Below, piece by piece: positions 16,804-24,270 of a DNA stretch of 64,000 bases. The stretch covers positions 1,488,001 to 1,552,000 of the forward strand of contig NZ_JASD01000008.1 in NCBI RefSeq assembly GCF_000622385.1. Reading direction: 5' to 3'. The stretch comes from Sulfitobacter noctilucicola. Its GTDB lineage: Bacteria > Pseudomonadota > Alphaproteobacteria > Rhodobacterales > Rhodobacteraceae. The notes beneath the pieces are model-generated. The model saw nothing but the letters and a program-made list of their open reading frames with translations, did no database searches and had not been told where the DNA came from. The translations under genes and the position numbers were made by a program. Each line of letters begins with the position of its first letter. Within the stretch, counting starts at the first letter, position 1.

Positions 16804-17951
16804 TCGAACACAACAATAATTTCGCGCGGGTCCGCAGTGACAATGAATTGACGCGGGCGGGATGCTGTTTCCTGCGCGGCCCAATAGGCGGTGACAGTGT
16901 GCGATCCCTGCTCAAGCAACAAGGGCAGGGGGTTTGCAGGCTCTTCATCGGCGATTGTGCCTTCAGCCTCGGAGGTGATGGTCCAGAAAACAGGCGTGTC
17001 TATAACCTCGCCGTTTTCTGTCCCGATTACCGCACGAAAGCTCACTTCGGTTGGATCAGGTTGTGGCTCGGGGAAAATCACTTCGATCCGTTGGCCCTGA
17101 TCGCTCTCTGATGTGGCGACTTCAAAGCCCAGACGGGCTTCGGCACTGTCACTCTCGCGAATGCCGACAACATCATAATTGCCGCCGGGCAGATCAGTGG
17201 CGAAACCGGGGCCCATGCCGTCAATGTTCGCGCCAGCCGCAGGCAGGATATTCCAGCGGATCGGCTCGGCGATTTCGGGGCCACCAGACGTCAGCACGCC
17301 AACAATCTGAACGCTTTGCGGGACATAAACCGGTTCAGCCACCACGGTGGTCAGCGCGGTTTCCAATTCGCTTGCGTTCGCGGCTGTCAAAAACTGGCCA
17401 CCGGTTTCATTGGCAAGACATTGCATCTGGGCCAGTGCCTGCGGGTCCGTAACGTCAAAACCCACGACATGCGCTGTGAAGTCTATGCCGGCCTCTTCCA
17501 ACGCGCGTGCAGCTGCGCATGGATCGGGGTTGCAGGTCTCAATCCCGTCCGAAACGAGGATCACTGTCGCGCGTTCTTCTGTATAGCGCAGCGCTTTCGC
17601 GGCAGCGATGATCGCATCTGTCATCGGCGTTTTGCCACGCGGGTTGATGCCGTTCACGGCGTCCCGGATTTGCCCTTTGGTGTCCAGACCGGGAGCCACA
17701 ACTGTCTCGATGTCCGCGCAATTGCCGCGTTCACGGTGCCCATAAACAGTCAGGCCAAGGTTCTGGTCGCTGGGAAAGGTGTCAAGCAAGTCACCAACCA
17801 CGTCTCGTGCGATGACGATTTTGTTGACGCCTTCAATCTGGCCCCACATGGACCCCGATCCATCCATCACGAGGATCGTATTGGCATTGTTTTGCGCGGG
17901 CGCAGCCGAGGCGCAGGCGATGAAAAAGGCTGTAATCAGCAGACGGAGCAT
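15192..17951 (-). CDS. Secreted von Willebrand factor A protein with six tandem Ig-like repeats
   Basis: 919-aa exported protein. A Sec signal peptide covers about residues 1-20. The VWA domain (about 24-200) has an intact MIDAS: DGSGS at residues 30-34, the Thr of GKTPMTDAI and the Asp of LVSDGIETC. Two carboxypeptidase-regulatory-like beta domains follow. Six ~88-residue repeats then fill the C-terminal part, each built around W-x-GP...GD(F/Y)(I/V)GIG...SGS.QW and GDY.(V/I)KYF. The start at 17951 has GGAGG 6 bases upstream. Function unknown; a periplasmic or surface adhesion/binding role is an inference. Confidence 0.85.
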   Translation of the reverse strand: MLRLLITAFFIACASAAPAQNNANTILVMDGSGSMWGQIEGVNKIVIARDVVGDLLDTFPSDQNLGLTVYGHRERGNCADIETVVAPGLDTKGQIRDAVNGINPRGKTPMTDAIIAAAKALRYTEERATVILVSDGIETCNPDPCAAARALEEAGIDFTAHVVGFDVTDPQALAQMQCLANETGGQFLTAANASELETALTTVVAEPVYVPQSVQIVGVLTSGGPEIAEPIRWNILPAAGANIDGMGPGFATDLPGGNYDVVGIRESDSAEARLGFEVATSESDQGQRIEVIFPEPQPDPTEVSFRAVIGTENGEVIDTPVFWTITSEAEGTIADEEPANPLPLLLEQGSHTVTAYWAAQETASRPRQFIVTADPREIIVVFEPPAITASVGAPSSAIVGSTIEVTWNGPANVDDYVGIGKVGAGGSARWRNYTRVSEGSPLQLLVPPEPGPHTIAYFDDATQTVLGSATIEVMAADITINAPAEVSVSETFEVSWTGPDYAGDFLGIGMTGNSGSGQWQNFAPTADGNPLRLLAPSLPGDYLIKYFFDQENWAAFEVPIVVKEAKISLTAPDEADVSQMIEVAWTGPNTPGDFIGIGRVGQSGSGQWRNFTPTAEGSPLQLMTPPEPGDYVIKYFLDQGNTPLFEIPITLRAPEVSLNAPASAEVSRMIEVAWTGPDTPGDFIGIGRVGQSGSGQWRNYTSTSEGSPLQLMVPAEPGDYVIKYFLDQGNTPLVETPISVTPTTVTMDVPAVMVGGTIVDIPWTGPNHSGDFIGIGLAGTSGSSQWRSYVPTADGSPAKLRIPTAGGDYEVKYFLDQRNTPALTVPVSVTTPPATLSAPEVAAAGSSIEVAWTGPNYDGDYVGIGQTGGSGSSQWKAYGETANGPVLAIKLPDTPGDYTVKYFVGADRVSIAERALKIE

Positions 17952-18285
17952 AAGAACCTCCAAGAAATAAATGTGTAATTGAATAGGCAGAGCTTAGACT
18001 GAGTCGGACCTGACCGCCTAGCCCCCTTTTCGCGTAAATTGCGAAGTAGACGCCATGATGAACGATGGCAGAACTTGCCTTACCTTTTATTGTCTTACGG
18101 CGGTAGATCTTGAGCCCCTGTGATCGGTGCTTGGACATTGAGGAAGCAACGCGCCTTCACGGTCGCAACACTCAGCGTGAGGTGGAAAACTATGGGGAAA
18201 GCAGTTCGATATTCGAGTGCGCCTGATGAGCGGTCGGGTCACTAGAGGTGGCGAATTTTTTACCTCCGATGCTCATGATTGCTGC
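17952..18285. other. Intergenic region, no gene recognised
   Basis: This 334-bp spacer lies between the VWA gene start and the stop of the methyltransferase gene. Short open frames exist on both strands but none has a ribosome site or a recognisable product. The promoter of the VWA gene must lie near 17952-18050. No strong terminator is visible for the methyltransferase operon. Confidence 0.5.
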
Positions 18286-18975
18286 TCATGACCCGATCAG
18301 AGCGGCTGTTTTATCAAACATCATACAGCGTACGGGTTGGTCTAACTCAAAACCATTTTCTGTGCGCCGGCAACGCCGCTCGAATTCATCTTGCATACGG
18401 TTCCGGTTCTCCGGCAAGGCAGCTTTCTCGCGGCGCGCAGGATCAACGGCGATCAAATGAGCGAACAGGACGTCAAATGACGGGTAGTGCCGTGTAAGCG
18501 TGTAACCAGCCAAATCGGTGCGGCGCAAACCATGCTGTTGCGGCAGGGTAGAGAGAGAATTCAACGCCGCCGTTCTTACTGCGGTCTCGTCGTCAATCGC
18601 CGCAACAATCCTTGTCATATCCCCATCGATCTCAGGTTCTGCCACGAACACCCGACCATCAGGGCGCAACACGCGTGCTGCTTCGGCAAAAGCCGCATTA
18701 TGGAACTCTTCAGGGATGTGGTGAAAAGAGAAGATGTAGGTGAGCAGATCAAAACGTGCCGGTTCAAAGGGCAGGCTTTGCGCAGTACCGAGACATATAT
18801 CGCAGCCCGATACCTCTTTTGCGCGCGCAACGGCTTCTTCGTCGACCTCGATGCCCGTTGCCCGTGCGCCTTCGCAGGCAAGGGCGCGAACAAAGGCCCC
18901 TTGGCCTGCTCCTACGTCAAGGACGTCAAAGCCGCTGGGGTCAATATCACGCTTCAGAGCATCGAGATGCGACAT
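18286..18975 (-). CDS. Class I SAM-dependent methyltransferase
   Basis: 229-aa methyltransferase with the SAM-binding motif VLDVGAGQGAF near residue 18, an acidic motif II (GIEVDEEAV) and FHHIPEEF/AARVLRPDGRV as in the Methyltransf_11 group. It begins 5 bp after the M29-like gene stop, so it is the last gene of the minus-strand catabolic operon and probably translationally coupled. Its substrate is unknown. It may modify a pathway intermediate or simply be co-expressed. Confidence 0.85.
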   Translation of the reverse strand: MSHLDALKRDIDPSGFDVLDVGAGQGAFVRALACEGARATGIEVDEEAVARAKEVSGCDICLGTAQSLPFEPARFDLLTYIFSFHHIPEEFHNAAFAEAARVLRPDGRVFVAEPEIDGDMTRIVAAIDDETAVRTAALNSLSTLPQQHGLRRTDLAGYTLTRHYPSFDVLFAHLIAVDPARREKAALPENRNRMQDEFERRCRRTENGFELDQPVRCMMFDKTAALIGS

Positions 18976-18980
18976 GCAGG

Positions 18981-20603
18981 TTAATGTCCGCAGCAGTTGC
19001 CGCCAAGAACAGGTGCTTCAACGCCGCTGTGATTGCAGCAGCCGCCCTTCCACCAGTCCGCGCCCGCGCCATGGCAATACTTGTCGTCCGCTCCGACCAT
19101 TTTCATGAACATCGGATGATAGTTGCGGCAAATCTCAAGCTCTGATTTCACCCAGTGCAACGGGTCACGCGCGTAATGATCCCAATAGTTGCCGTCCATA
19201 TTGATACCGGGCACGGCCGGGTTCCACGACTCGTCCAGCCACATGTCAGGATCGCCATATTTGGCCGCGATTTTGCGGATTGCCGGATCATCTAGCGCAC
19301 CAAGGCGACCGTTCTCGATGATTGTCTCGTTGTCTCCGGCCATCTCGGCCTCGTAGGTCGGAAAGTAGAGATGAAGATGCCAGTGGCCCACAAGGTGACC
19401 CATACGCGCGGCCTCACGTTCCGCCATCGACGAAATGATGGTACCGAACCCCATGTGGATCACGCCGGAGCGCACACGTTCGTAAAGGCAATTCACGAAG
19501 CCCGATGGAAAATCCTTGCGGGGGCGGTGAATGTGCGGATTGGTCCCGATTGACGCTTCCCACCAGTGCATAATGCCTTTGTCGGGGAAGGTCGGATATT
19601 GAATCTCCTTCGTCCGCTCCATCACATCGCGCAGCTTGTCGCCAAATTCCCCGCCTTCGCGGATTTCGGTGATTTTGGACCGTTCCACAATCAATTGGGT
19701 CCAGTCCACGGCGGCGATATGGTTCGTGGTGCCTGCGATGACACCTTCGCCATCCTCTTTGGTCGGGTGGAACATCCAGGGGCGCCCCGTGACGTGGCCC
19801 GGCAGATAGGTTTTGCCGAAATGCTCGTTGCCTGTCCAGGTCGCCGCAGTCAGGTCGGGATCGTAGAATTTACGCTCGCTGTCCCAATACTCATCGTGGT
19901 TGGTAAAGCTGAGGTCTGTCCCCTCGGGGTCCGTGATCCGGCATCGTTTGGCCGCGCGAATGCGCTCCCACGTCCACATGTCCATCGCATTCAGGACTTC
20001 AATCGGCATGGTATGTGCGGGCGAGGCAAGGATTTCAGGTGTGATGAACGGCATCCGTTGGATTTTGATCAGCCGTTCGGCCAGAACCGGACCGCCGTAG
20101 CCCATCAGGATCTTGTCGTAGGCCTGCTTCTTTTCCTCTTCCTCCCACATGTCCATCCATTCAGCCAATTCCTTGGTGCGGAACAGATAGTATTCGACTT
20201 CATCCGCGCCGACCCATTGGGGGATCGGGCCACGGTCGATGTACTTGATGTCGTATTTGACCTGATACTTTTCGAGAATCTTCTTGCAGGCTTCGATGGT
20301 CAGCTCGGAATGCCAGTTATCAACGCGCAACATCACACGTTCACCCGGCTGCAAGTCCCAACAGGCATTCAGGCCATGGTTGTAGGGGCGTTGCGCGACG
20401 TGTTCGAGATAGGGGAGCAATTGGTCGCTGTTGGTGATCTCGACAAATGGCGGACAGCGCGGTGGCCGCGAAGACTGGAGTGGCGGCGCGGTGAAGTTCG
20501 GCAAACCCTGCGGGCGGATCAGTCCGCTGCGGTCACGCTCAGGCGTGGTCGACATGTTATTGGGCGCACGTTCCGCCGCGATGCGGGTAAAATCCTCTGG
20601 CAT
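18981..20603 (-). CDS. M29 aminopeptidase/NicX-like putative metalloenzyme with Cys-rich tail
   Basis: 540-aa protein resembling the M29 superfamily, which includes leucyl aminopeptidases and the Fe(II) ring-cleaving 2,5-dihydroxypyridine dioxygenase NicX. Matching segments are GLNACWDLQPGERVMLRVD, DPEGTDLSFTNHDEYW, EASIGTNPH, SGVIHMGFG and NETIIENGRLGAL. It is longer than typical members (about 350-410) because of extra sequence at the N-terminus and a tail with Cys510, Cys522-Cys523, Cys537-Cys538 and several His. It has no signal peptide. It lies between the lyase-family gene (12-bp gap) and the methyltransferase. Superfamily membership is well supported by motif order; the reaction is unknown. 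Confidence 0.7.
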   Translation of the reverse strand: MPEDFTRIAAERAPNNMSTTPERDRSGLIRPQGLPNFTAPPLQSSRPPRCPPFVEITNSDQLLPYLEHVAQRPYNHGLNACWDLQPGERVMLRVDNWHSELTIEACKKILEKYQVKYDIKYIDRGPIPQWVGADEVEYYLFRTKELAEWMDMWEEEEKKQAYDKILMGYGGPVLAERLIKIQRMPFITPEILASPAHTMPIEVLNAMDMWTWERIRAAKRCRITDPEGTDLSFTNHDEYWDSERKFYDPDLTAATWTGNEHFGKTYLPGHVTGRPWMFHPTKEDGEGVIAGTTNHIAAVDWTQLIVERSKITEIREGGEFGDKLRDVMERTKEIQYPTFPDKGIMHWWEASIGTNPHIHRPRKDFPSGFVNCLYERVRSGVIHMGFGTIISSMAEREAARMGHLVGHWHLHLYFPTYEAEMAGDNETIIENGRLGALDDPAIRKIAAKYGDPDMWLDESWNPAVPGINMDGNYWDHYARDPLHWVKSELEICRNYHPMFMKMVGADDKYCHGAGADWWKGGCCNHSGVEAPVLGGNCCGH

Positions 20604-20615
20604 GATCTTTCCTTC

Positions 20616-21497
20616 TCAACTTTTGAGGTCGGTCAGCATGAATTGCAGCTGCTGTTGCTCGATGTCTTCGAACCCGATGAACGTTTTGAAATCGGCCATG
20701 CTCATCACCGGATGTGGCAGGTTGGCCGTTCCTTTGTCGGAAAGAAGTTTTGCATAATTGTCCTGCATTGCCTGCGCGGCCGACATCAACCCGACGAGTG
20801 GATAGCAGGCCACTCCGGCGACTTGCGCCATCTGCTGCTGTGTCAGGTCTTTCTCCAACCAACCAAGGATTTGCAGTGACAGGGGCACACCCACAGCCTC
20901 GCGCATCCGCTTCAGACCGTCGAAGTCGGTGAATGTCCGGCTGATCGGCTGGATCAGGTCGGCACCGGCCTCGGCATACATCTTGGCACGGTCAATCGCT
21001 TCGTCCTGCGTCATTGCATCTGTGCGGGCAATGATGAGTGTATCTGGATCGCGCCGGGCCTGCACAGCCGCGCGAATTTTGCTCGCGTGCTCGTAAGCGG
21101 GGATGATCTCCAACTGCTTGGCCGCGGCGGCACACCGTTTCGGCGCGACCTGATCCTCAAAGATCATGGCGCAAACGCCTGCCTGTTCAAACTCGCGCAC
21201 GGTGCGCATCACGTTCATCGCATTGCCGTATCCGGTATCCGTATCGGCGACTACCGGCACATCTACGGCGTTCGCGATGTTGCGCACGACGTTAAGGTTC
21301 TCGGTCATCGTATAAAGCTCGACGTCAGGAAAGCCGAGGTGGCTCGCCGAGACGGCGAAACCTGATGTCATAACCGCCTGCGCGCCACCCTTGACTGCCA
21401 GCATCGCTGACATCGCATCAAAACAACCCGGTGCGATTTGCATCTCACCGGCCCGCAGCGCTGCGGCAAAATCCTTCTTTTGTTGCTGGCTGATCAT
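20616..21497 (-). CDS. Isocitrate lyase/PEP mutase family enzyme with altered active-site loop
   Basis: 293-aa TIM-barrel enzyme of the isocitrate lyase/PEP mutase superfamily. Members cleave or form C-C bonds next to a carboxylate, for example methylisocitrate and 2,3-dimethylmalate lyases. Metal-site residues are present: ADTDTGYGN (Asp85, Asp87) and FEDQV (Glu114, Asp115). The mobile loop, usually KRCGH in lyases, reads KRCAAAA (Lys120-Arg121-Cys122). The general acid Cys is kept but the Gly-His is lost. The start overlaps the aconitase-like small-subunit stop (ATGA). A role splitting a substituted malate is plausible but inferred. Confidence 0.85.
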   Translation of the reverse strand: MISQQQKKDFAAALRAGEMQIAPGCFDAMSAMLAVKGGAQAVMTSGFAVSASHLGFPDVELYTMTENLNVVRNIANAVDVPVVADTDTGYGNAMNVMRTVREFEQAGVCAMIFEDQVAPKRCAAAAKQLEIIPAYEHASKIRAAVQARRDPDTLIIARTDAMTQDEAIDRAKMYAEAGADLIQPISRTFTDFDGLKRMREAVGVPLSLQILGWLEKDLTQQQMAQVAGVACYPLVGLMSAAQAMQDNYAKLLSDKGTANLPHPVMSMADFKTFIGFEDIEQQQLQFMLTDLKS

Positions 21498-22015
21498 CCG
21501 ACAGTCTCCTCTTTGTCGCGCGCGTGTAGGTATCCTACCAACCCTCCCGCTTCGAGCATCAGGCGGTCGCCATCGCTGAGCGGTTCAATAGGAAGGGACA
21601 CGCCGGTTGTATGGTTGTGAAAAGTGCTGCTTGCCCAGTCGATCTCGATCTCGTCCCAGCGGTTCACTGCCGCAAGGACACCGGGGCAGGCCACCTGTGG
21701 AAACCCCATCGCGATCTCTCCACGCCAGTACCCGGGCGAAAAGCTCTCTGCGATGACGCCACCAATGCCCAATTGACGCATCCCGATCATAGGCGGGTAA
21801 TGCGGGTGGCCATAACCGAAATTGTGGTTTCCGATGAGCAAATCACCGGGCCGCACCTTTGCGGCGAACTCGGGGTCTTCCGCGCTCATCGCAAGCTTGC
21901 CCAGCTCCACGGGGTCTTTGATCTTGATATTCTTGACCCCGACGATCTGATCGACATCGAAGTCCTCGTCTTCAAATACCCAAGCCACCCGACCTTTGAG
22001 ATTGTCCAAAGCCAT
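21494..22015 (-). CDS. Aconitase-superfamily small subunit (LeuD/DmdB-like)
   Basis: 173-aa swivel-domain subunit related to 3-isopropylmalate dehydratase small subunits. The fold markers are GRVAWVFEDEDFDVDQIVG, RPGDLLIGNHNFGYG and IGGVIAESFSPGYWR. The usual catalytic loop with Ser-Arg (GSSREH in aconitases and LeuD) is replaced by GYGHPHYPP (residues 67-75), so the residue that serves as base in aconitase is absent. It pairs with the large subunit, which ends 4 bp upstream. Possible activities include a dimethylmaleate-type hydratase or another substituted malate dehydratase; not decided. Confidence 0.85.
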   Translation of the reverse strand: MALDNLKGRVAWVFEDEDFDVDQIVGVKNIKIKDPVELGKLAMSAEDPEFAAKVRPGDLLIGNHNFGYGHPHYPPMIGMRQLGIGGVIAESFSPGYWRGEIAMGFPQVACPGVLAAVNRWDEIEIDWASSTFHNHTTGVSLPIEPLSDGDRLMLEAGGLVGYLHARDKEETVG

Positions 22016-22019
22016 GATG

Positions 22020-23282
22020 CTATCCCTTCAGGTAAGGGCGGGGATCGGCGATGCGCCCTTCAATGGCCGCAGCAGCAACTGCAGCAGCATTTACGATGTA
22101 GATTTCGCTGTCCGGCGACCCCATCCGCCCGCGAACATTCAGCGTACCGGTTGAAACGGCCTTTTGGCCGGCGCGCATCACGCCCATCCTCCCAAAGCAA
22201 TAGTCACAACTGGACGAACTGATGAAAGCACCCGCATTGATCAGTCGGCTGATAATGCCACGCTCGGCAGCGACCTCCATGATCTCTTTACTGGTTGGAA
22301 TGACATTGAGCTGGAAACCATCCTTAACCTTGTGGCCTTCCAAGACATCTGCTGCGATCTCGAGGTCTTCAACACGACCGGACGCGCAGGAGCCCAGATA
22401 ACCAACCTGAACCTCGGTTCCTGCAAATTCACTCAGGTTTCGTGTGTCAGCAGGGCTGGGCGGCACAACGATGATCGGCTCCAGTGCGCTCACATCTATC
22501 TCGTGCCGCGCGGCATAGGTGGCGTCGGGGTCCGAGAACAGCGGGTCGATGTCCAGCCGCGCCCGCTCTTTCATATACGTAAGTGCTTTTTCATCGGGGT
22601 TCATAAGCGCGGTTATCGCACCGGTGAACATCGCCAGACAGTTGATCGACTGACGGCCCTCAAGGCTCATGTTGTCGATGGTGTCACCGCCCAATTCCAT
22701 CACATGCCCGCGACAACCCCGTGGGCCAAGAACGCGCACGATATGATGGAACACGTCCCGCGCTGTCACGCCGGGTTGCAGTGTACCTGTCAGATCAATG
22801 CGCGTCGTCTCAGGCACCTTGAACTTGATGCGCTCTTTTACAAAGGCCTCAAGCAGATGCCGGCGAACACCAATGGCAAGCGTACCAAAGGTACCAAGTT
22901 GAGAGATATGCCCGTCGAAGTGCACGACAAATGCACCGGGGGTCGCATATCCCAGCTCGGCGGCGACCTGATGGCCGATCCCCTTGCGTTCGTAGACAGG
23001 CACCTTGTTCTTGGCGCCCCAGTCACGCGTCAGTTGGTGGAGCTCTTCTTCCTGAGTTGTAGCAGCAGGCACCATATGGTCGATGAACAGCGCATAGCGG
23101 TCCGGTTCGGCAACCTTGTCGATGCCAAAGTCTTCTTCCATCTGTTTGAAGATCACATCGGTGTAGCCGGGGAAGTCATATGCAATGACAAAGTCAGGCT
23201 TCGCCAGAACTTCGTCCCCTGCGCGCACTGCGCCGTTCTCGGAAACGCGCGCCAAAATCTTTTCGGCAATTGTATAGCCCAC
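22020..23282 (-). CDS. Aconitase-superfamily large subunit (LeuC/DmdA-like)
   Basis: 420-aa iron-sulfur subunit of a hydro-lyase. The [4Fe-4S] ligands are Cys299 (GSCASGR) and Cys359/Cys362 (SSSCDYC). Further signatures are DHMVPA, GIGHQ, GADGH-like VVHFDGHISQLG and FGRMGVMRAG near the C-terminus. The GTG at 23282 is the likely start because GGGAGGACGACA precedes it with ideal spacing. It is the first gene of the minus-strand operon, 71 bp after a TTTCA-N5-TGAAA palindrome that probably binds the IclR protein. Its substrate is unknown. Confidence 0.88.
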   Translation of the reverse strand: MGYTIAEKILARVSENGAVRAGDEVLAKPDFVIAYDFPGYTDVIFKQMEEDFGIDKVAEPDRYALFIDHMVPAATTQEEELHQLTRDWGAKNKVPVYERKGIGHQVAAELGYATPGAFVVHFDGHISQLGTFGTLAIGVRRHLLEAFVKERIKFKVPETTRIDLTGTLQPGVTARDVFHHIVRVLGPRGCRGHVMELGGDTIDNMSLEGRQSINCLAMFTGAITALMNPDEKALTYMKERARLDIDPLFSDPDATYAARHEIDVSALEPIIVVPPSPADTRNLSEFAGTEVQVGYLGSCASGRVEDLEIAADVLEGHKVKDGFQLNVIPTSKEIMEVAAERGIISRLINAGAFISSSSCDYCFGRMGVMRAGQKAVSTGTLNVRGRMGSPDSEIYIVNAAAVAAAAIEGRIADPRPYLKG

Positions 23283-23353
23283 TGTCGTCCTCCCAACGCA
23301 ATAGATCACACAAGCATTCGCCGAATCGAGATATTAGTCAACTGGTAACTATA

Positions 23354-23370
23354 ATTTCATTAAGTGAAAT
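23354..23370. promoter_or_regulatory. Candidate IclR operator in front of the aconitase-like operon
   Basis: ATTTCATTAAGTGAAAT is a near-perfect 17-bp palindrome whose outer arms (ATTTCA and TGAAAT) are exact. It overlaps the last base of the iclR-type gene and lies 71 bp upstream of the operon's start codon. The same TTTCA-N5-TGAAA pattern occurs in the divergent spacer at 24173-24187. Confidence 0.6.
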
Positions 23371-24155
23371 CAGACGCTGTAACCCCTGAGTTTTTCACCC
23401 ATGTCTGCGGCTGCTTTTGTCATCAGGTTCTCCATCTCGCTCCGGTCCGCGCCCTTGTATCTTGGGCTTAATCCTCCGGTCGAAATCGCAGCGAGGATCA
23501 TGCCGTTCTGATCTAGCAGGGGCACCGCCATCGCTGACAGTCCCGTGGCGATCTCGTCATGCTTCACGATGACGCCAGTTGCGCGGATGTCGTCCAGTTC
23601 GTTCCTCAGTTCCGTTATCTGGTCAGCTTCCAATGCAAGAGTGTTTTTCATAACGACCTCGCGCCGTTCCTCCGGCTGATAGGCCAGAAGCACGCGCGGG
23701 CCGGTCCCTTTGTTAAAGGCGCGTTCCTCGCCCACAGCCCACCAGCGCACTTCGATTGCGCGGCCGCCGTTATGCCTCGCGGTGCACACAACCGCATCGC
23801 CGCTCACGACCGACAAATAGACTGTTGTCTGCGTTTCTTCTGCCAACTGCTTGATCTGCTCTTCGACAAGCGCCGTGAGGGAGAGCGATTCAGGCACTGC
23901 GCGGCTCAATTCCAGAAGCCCGATGGAGGCGCTATAAAGCCCGCTTGCCGGATCCTGACGCACCAGACCTTCGTCGCGCAACGTCACCAGAAGGCGCCTT
24001 GTTGTGCCTGCGTCTAATCCTGTCATTTTGACGATTTCACCTAGTGCCAGATTGGGCCTTCCCGGGGTGAATGTGCGCAGGATCGATACTGCTCTTGTGA
24101 CTGCTCTGACGCGGGGCAGGCTGCTGCCATCCCGTGCTGCTGGTTTTGTTTCCAA
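23370..24155 (-). CDS. IclR family transcriptional regulator
   Basis: 261-aa regulator with an N-terminal winged helix (about residues 14-75: VTRAVSILRTFTPGRPNLAL, TGLDAGTTRRLLVTL) and a C-terminal IclR effector domain (VYLSVVSGDAVVCTARHN, ATGLSAMAVPLLD). It starts at a TTG at 24155 with AAGGG 8 bases upstream. It lies between the catabolic operon and the divergent TRAP genes and very probably controls both. IclR effectors are commonly small carboxylates or aromatic compounds, which suits a carboxylate catabolic locus. Confidence 0.92.
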   Translation of the reverse strand: METKPAARDGSSLPRVRAVTRAVSILRTFTPGRPNLALGEIVKMTGLDAGTTRRLLVTLRDEGLVRQDPASGLYSASIGLLELSRAVPESLSLTALVEEQIKQLAEETQTTVYLSVVSGDAVVCTARHNGGRAIEVRWWAVGEERAFNKGTGPRVLLAYQPEERREVVMKNTLALEADQITELRNELDDIRATGVIVKHDEIATGLSAMAVPLLDQNGMILAAISTGGLSPRYKGADRSEMENLMTKAAADMGEKLRGYSV

Positions 24156-24172
24156 GGTATCTGCCCTTCTTA

Positions 24173-24187
24173 TTTCATCTGTTGAAA
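24173..24187. promoter_or_regulatory. Second candidate IclR operator in the iclR-TRAP divergent spacer
   Basis: TTTCATCTGTTGAAA carries the same 5-base inverted arms with a 5-base spacer as the site at 23354-23370. It is 13 bp upstream of a TTGACA hexamer and so is placed to regulate the TRAP promoter and the regulator itself. Confidence 0.6.
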
Positions 24188-24200
24188 CATAAATTACTTG

Positions 24201-24231
24201 TTGACATAAAGCAAAGAAATTGTGCGATAAT
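24201..24231 (+). promoter_or_regulatory. Candidate promoter of the dctPQM operon
   Basis: TTGACA at 24201-24206 is followed by GATAAT at 24226-24231. The 19-bp spacing is longer than ideal. It sits 40 bp before the dctP start and next to the IclR palindrome. Confidence 0.4.
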
Positions 24232-24270
24232 TGGGTTCTGGACGTCGATCCAGACTAGGGAGGATTACGA

